Shown: in pieces, positions 41,886 to 44,674 of the stretch | How the letters are laid out: each line of letters begins with the position of its first letter | Numbering within the stretch: the first letter of the stretch is position 1 | From: an uncultured Duncaniella sp. | Lineage (GTDB): Bacteria; Bacteroidota; Bacteroidia; Bacteroidales; Muribaculaceae | Reading direction: 5' to 3' | Assembly (NCBI RefSeq): GCF_910577345.1 | Contig: NZ_CAJTMT010000027.1 | Span: 1-44,674 of the forward strand | DNA: 44,674 bases | Made by a program: the position numbers and the translations under genes | Notes under the pieces: generated by a model | What the model was told of the DNA's origin: nothing | The model's input: only the letters and a program-made list of their open reading frames with translations | The model's database searches: none

Positions 41886-42926
41886 ATGAAATATATTAAA
41901 TCCATCATATATGCAATTCTGTCACTCACGGTGGTTTCCTGCGATTCGTATTTTGATATTGACGGACTGCAGCCGACTGTAAGACTCGTGCTCTACAGCC
42001 TTCCGGTTGCGGGTCAGGATACGACAATCATTCAGCTATCGAAAAGTGTTCCGGTGTCCGCGGAGGGGCAACCTCAGCTTGGCTTTCCCGGAGGGGATGT
42101 CAAATTTGCAATCAATGGAGAACCGAAAGCCGTGTTTTGGAACGAAGAGCGGAAGGGCTGTCTGCCGGGGCAATGCTATTATACTGTTGCATCCATCCAA
42201 TCCGGTGATAAGATTGGAGTAAGCGCGGAGCTTGACGGATTTCCGGTCGTGACATCAGAGACTGTTGTCCCGGAGCCTTTTAAGGTTGAGAAGGTCGAGA
42301 TGCTTTATCGGTCCGATGAACTCAGCAATGTGCAGACCCGCGTGACTTTCACTGACCAGTCCGAAAGCGATGACTATTATGCAGTCAGGATGGTAAGACA
42401 CGCCGTAAGATATAATTCTTCCGGTCCGACGACGAACATAGCGATAGCGGCTGAGGAACCTGTGGAGCTGAACTTTGATGATGAGCCGATATTTAACAAC
42501 AAGGTTGGTCTTGATGCCACTCTTGATTTTGATTATGACTATGAATATAACCTATATATATGGACGGATGAGCAGATTAAGGGCCGTAGCTACACCTTGA
42601 AGTTCAGCAGTCCATATCAATCCCCGACAGAGTATTCATATACTGATTCTAATGGGGTTCTGCATACATTTAAACTTTATTACCAATATAAACTTTATCT
42701 CTATCATCTGTCTCCCGAGTTCTATAACTATCTTAAGTCGCTCAACGATAGCGAGAACAATCATTTCGGGAAATTCGGTCTTGCCCCGCTCAGATGCAGC
42801 TATACGAATGTGAAAAACGGTTTCGGAATAGTGGGTGGAAGCCGGATTGTTGAAACAGGATGGGCGCTTTCACCTGACAGTGACCATCCGGTGATGAACC
42901 TGCCGATAGATTCTGCTCATGATTGA
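41886..42926 (+). CDS. DUF4249-family lipoprotein
   Basis: This 346-residue protein has a lipoprotein signal (LTVVSCDSYFDI), beta-rich sequence with the RLVLYSLPVAGQDTTIIQLS opening and PVVTSETVVPEPFKVEKVEM, as in DUF4249 proteins that pair with TonB receptors. It is probably a surface-exposed ligand-binding partner of the receptor. It starts 29 bp after the receptor stop. Confidence 0.9.
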   Translation: MKYIKSIIYAILSLTVVSCDSYFDIDGLQPTVRLVLYSLPVAGQDTTIIQLSKSVPVSAEGQPQLGFPGGDVKFAINGEPKAVFWNEERKGCLPGQCYYTVASIQSGDKIGVSAELDGFPVVTSETVVPEPFKVEKVEMLYRSDELSNVQTRVTFTDQSESDDYYAVRMVRHAVRYNSSGPTTNIAIAAEEPVELNFDDEPIFNNKVGLDATLDFDYDYEYNLYIWTDEQIKGRSYTLKFSSPYQSPTEYSYTDSNGVLHTFKLYYQYKLYLYHLSPEFYNYLKSLNDSENNHFGKFGLAPLRCSYTNVKNGFGIVGGSRIVETGWALSPDSDHPVMNLPIDSAHD

Positions 42927-42989
42927 ATTGTGGGAGAACTATATAAATCAAACTAATCCAAAATTAAATAAACTAACCATTTAACAACG

Positions 42990-43517
42990 ATGAACAACAA
43001 GTTTTTTGCAACGGGCGTCTGCCTGGTGCTTGCTCTTCTCATGCTTACTTCTTGCAGTAAGGAGAATGATTACAGTCCTGTCGAGGCTTCGACGGAGGCG
43101 TGTGTGATACGTGTGGAATGTCTTGGGACTGATGGGAGGAGTCTGCTGACGAACCGTGATTTTGTCAATTCAATCTCGATTGTGGGCAACAGTTCCCATT
43201 CAAATCTTAAGTTTGAGGTTGAGGGGACGGGTGAACACCGTTATCTCGTGTTCAAAGCCGATATTCCCGACAGCGGTGCAATGGAGTGGGGGAGCGACCG
43301 CCGTGAGGCTAAGGGGATGTCGAAACTGACCCTCCATTTTGGGAAGCAGAAGATGGAGATATCGTGTATGTTCAGATTCACCCCCAACCGTGCGCCTGTG
43401 GCCGTGGGAGGTAGTCTTACGCTCGAAGAGGTCAGCTACAATCACCGCACCGTGCAGCGCTCTGGCAGGCAGGTTTCGCTGACAGTCAGGATGGACAGGA
43501 ACGGCAAGTTTAATTGA
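42990..43517 (+). CDS. Small lipoprotein of the receptor locus
   Basis: This 175-residue protein has a lipoprotein signal (LLMLTSCSKEND) and a beta-sandwich-like body with DRREAKGMSKLTLHFGKQKM. I do not recognise a named family. It is separated by 63 bp from the DUF4249 gene and is the last gene of the locus. It could help ligand capture or be a fimbrillin-like surface protein; the evidence is weak. Confidence 0.75.
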   Translation: MNNKFFATGVCLVLALLMLTSCSKENDYSPVEASTEACVIRVECLGTDGRSLLTNRDFVNSISIVGNSSHSNLKFEVEGTGEHRYLVFKADIPDSGAMEWGSDRREAKGMSKLTLHFGKQKMEISCMFRFTPNRAPVAVGGSLTLEEVSYNHRTVQRSGRQVSLTVRMDRNGKFN

Positions 43518-43619
43518 CAGTTCGTCTATTGGGGGGGGATTGTTGGGATGCATTTTGGGGGGGATACAGAAGAACATAAGTTGAAGAAGAAACAGAAGTT
43601 TTTTCGTTTAATTTATATT

Positions 43620-43686
43620 CAAGTAATTTATATACAAGTGATTTAGAACCAAGTAATCTATATCTAATTTAGATACAAGTAATTTA
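43620..43686 (+). repeat. Four CAAGTAATTTA direct repeats
   Basis: CAAGTAATTTA or close variants occur at 43620, 43635, 43650 and 43676, the first three exactly 15 bp apart, in an AT-rich stretch downstream of the receptor locus. No gene is seen. Confidence 0.75.
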
Positions 43687-43722
43687 GCCCCAGAGGGTTA
43701 ATTTTAAGTGGTTTAATGTTAG

Positions 43723-43866
43723 GCAAGCTGCGGAGCAGCGATGCGGTGGTAGCCCCTCATCGAGCGCGATGCAATGAAGCCCGTAGGGCGGAATTGCGTC
43801 GCGCGAAGGTGTGGGGGGTGGAGAATAATTTTTCATCACGGGCATCGGAGATGTCCGATAATATTA
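43723..43866 (-). repeat. Interspersed hairpin repeat, copy E (reverse)
   Basis: This reverse copy has the GCTGCGGAGCAGC hairpin, GAGCGCGATGCAATGAAGCC core and the terminal box CACGGGCATCGGAGATGTCC ending near 43863. It faces copy F across a 77-bp spacer (43867-43942), which is not coding. Confidence 0.85.
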
Positions 43867-43942
43867 TGCCGTTGTAGGCAAATTGTCATTCCCGGTCTGA
43901 TTCCAGGTGTTGTCGGAAATCGCGTATATCGGGCGGCGTGTT

Positions 43943-44095
43943 TTATTATCGGACATCTCCGATGCCCGTCGTGGTGGCATACATTACCCAACCCCACACC
44001 TTCGCACGATGCAATTCCGCCCTGCGGGCTTCATTGCCTCGCGCTCGATGAGGGGTTACCACCGTATTGCTGCTGCTATATAACTACCCATCGCT
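43943..44095 (+). repeat. Interspersed hairpin repeat, copy F, abutting an IS110 end
   Basis: This forward copy begins with TTATTATCGGACATCTCCG and keeps the ACCCCACACCTTCG core and nested hairpin. Its tail stops after about 44070 where GCTGCTATATAACTACCC begins, a motif also present in copy D (38148-38190). The stop codon of the IS110-family transposase lies at 44084-44086, within this motif. Confidence 0.8.
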
Positions 44096-44674
44096 TATAG
44101 TTGCGCCAACAATCTTAGCGAGTTTATTTTCAAGATATTTTCGTCGTTTTTCCATATTAGCCAGTTTAAGGACTATTGCATTTTTTTCGTTCTGAGCCGT
44201 TACATCTTCTCTGTATTCCTCCTGTCTCAGCACCATGAAGTATACAATTTCTGCAATCTTGTGTGCAGTAGCTACAGTTGCCTGAGCTGCCCCCAATCTG
44301 GATTTTATTCTGCGGTAATAGTGTCCTAATGGTACATCTTTTTTCTGCAAAGCCATTGTACATTGACGGAACACTTGTCCTACAAGATTCTTCCTCTTGG
44401 GGACATTGCTTGATTTGAGATCTCCACCCGTAATTTTATCTATGGGGGTAAGATTGCACCATCGGCAGAATTTTGACGCTGATGGGAATTTGTTAACAAA
44501 TCCCGGTCCGAGTTCCGACATCATTGTTAAAAGCGTTCCATGGCTGATGCCAGGTATCTTCATCAGGTTGACGCCAAACATATTGTAAGCATAATTTTCA
44601 ATATCGAAATCTATTTTGTTCTTTTTGCAAATATGTTTTCCGGACCGAATCAATACCCCGGTCTTGCACCCGAA
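44084..44674 (-). CDS. IS110-family transposase, C-terminal part (runs off the window)
   Basis: The frame is open from the window edge (codons FGCKTG at 44657-44674) to TAG at 44084, giving 196 residues. The Transposase_20-like part is seen: MKIPGISHGTLLTMMSELG, then KFCRWCNLTPIDKITGG and KSSNVPKRKNLVGQ, where the IS110-family catalytic Ser is expected (KSSN). It is followed by a coiled, charged C-terminus. The N-terminal DEDD domain lies outside the window. The 3' flank is very short, which fits the IS110 subgroup in which a bridge RNA would be at the other end. Confidence 0.85.
   Translation of the reverse strand, partial: FGCKTGVLIRSGKHICKKNKIDFDIENYAYNMFGVNLMKIPGISHGTLLTMMSELGPGFVNKFPSASKFCRWCNLTPIDKITGGDLKSSNVPKRKNLVGQVFRQCTMALQKKDVPLGHYYRRIKSRLGAAQATVATAHKIAEIVYFMVLRQEEYREDVTAQNEKNAIVLKLANMEKRRKYLENKLAKIVGATISDG

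Noticed and set aside
1..44674. tRNA or rRNA genes
   Set aside because: I looked for T-loop (GGTTCRANNCC) and CCA-type ends on both strands by eye and recognised none; a tRNAscan run would be decisive.

Overview
The window looks like a chromosome segment from a gut Bacteroidales bacterium, most likely a Muribaculaceae-type genome. This is inferred from the gene families and the promoter style. The families include DUF4957/DUF5123 pectin-associated proteins, an STN-domain TonB receptor with FecI/FecR-type regulators and a DUF4249 partner, a large coiled-coil surface lipoprotein, OmpA, and a thioredoxin/VKOR pair. Several promoters fit the Bacteroidetes pattern TTTG, about 19-20 bp, then TAnnTTTG. 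No tRNA or rRNA gene was recognised.

Layout. 1-7203: a pectin-related secreted pair (DUF4957/DUF5123 protein and a T9SS-like-tailed protein), an interspersed repeat pair, then a thioredoxin / VKOR / 47-residue peptide cluster and a CE8 pectinesterase. 7282-11272: cinA, tsaD and an OmpA-family porin, separated by 7-bp heptad repeats. 11273-13348: a mostly non-coding stretch with two small-RNA candidates, a small HTH regulator and an HD-domain protein. 13432-16078: a tightly overlapping three-gene operon (stand-alone adenylation domain, GNAT acetyltransferase, alpha/beta hydrolase). 16105-20726: a YycJ-like MBL nuclease, an RsmI-like methylase, sufB, cvpA and a RelE/ParE-type toxin-antitoxin pair with its own promoter and operator-like palindrome. 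21134-25357: a 1225-residue surface lipoprotein behind a structured leader, then a small lipoprotein. 25657-35140: leftward housekeeping genes (queA, rpe, dedA; UDG-like and flavodiiron protein; efp, slyD, zinc ribbon, nif3-like, aspS). 35317-36823: a DUF4143-type ATPase whose promoter sits in the last unit of an eight-copy, 23-bp tandem array. 37238-43517: ECF sigma factor, FecR-like anti-sigma, TonB receptor, DUF4249 lipoprotein and a small lipoprotein. 43620-44674: repeats and the end of an IS110-family transposase.

How the genes work together. The 37238-43517 genes form a cell-surface signalling and uptake unit: receptor occupancy is relayed by FecR to the sigma factor. Here an interspersed repeat block separates the sigma gene from the anti-sigma gene. 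The 3932-5610 cluster combines a disulfide-forming VKOR fused to a C39-like domain that lacks its catalytic residues, a thioredoxin, and a short peptide with a natural-product-leader look. The 13432-16078 operon looks like a minimal amino-acid activating and acylating pathway with no carrier protein.

Most unusual items: (i) a family of composite, hairpin-rich repeats in facing pairs, one copy abutting an IS110 end; (ii) the VKOR/peptide cluster; (iii) the adenylation/GNAT/hydrolase operon; (iv) the 23-bp array at the ATPase promoter; (v) a compact three-way-junction RNA with a well-matched promoter at 11473-11587.
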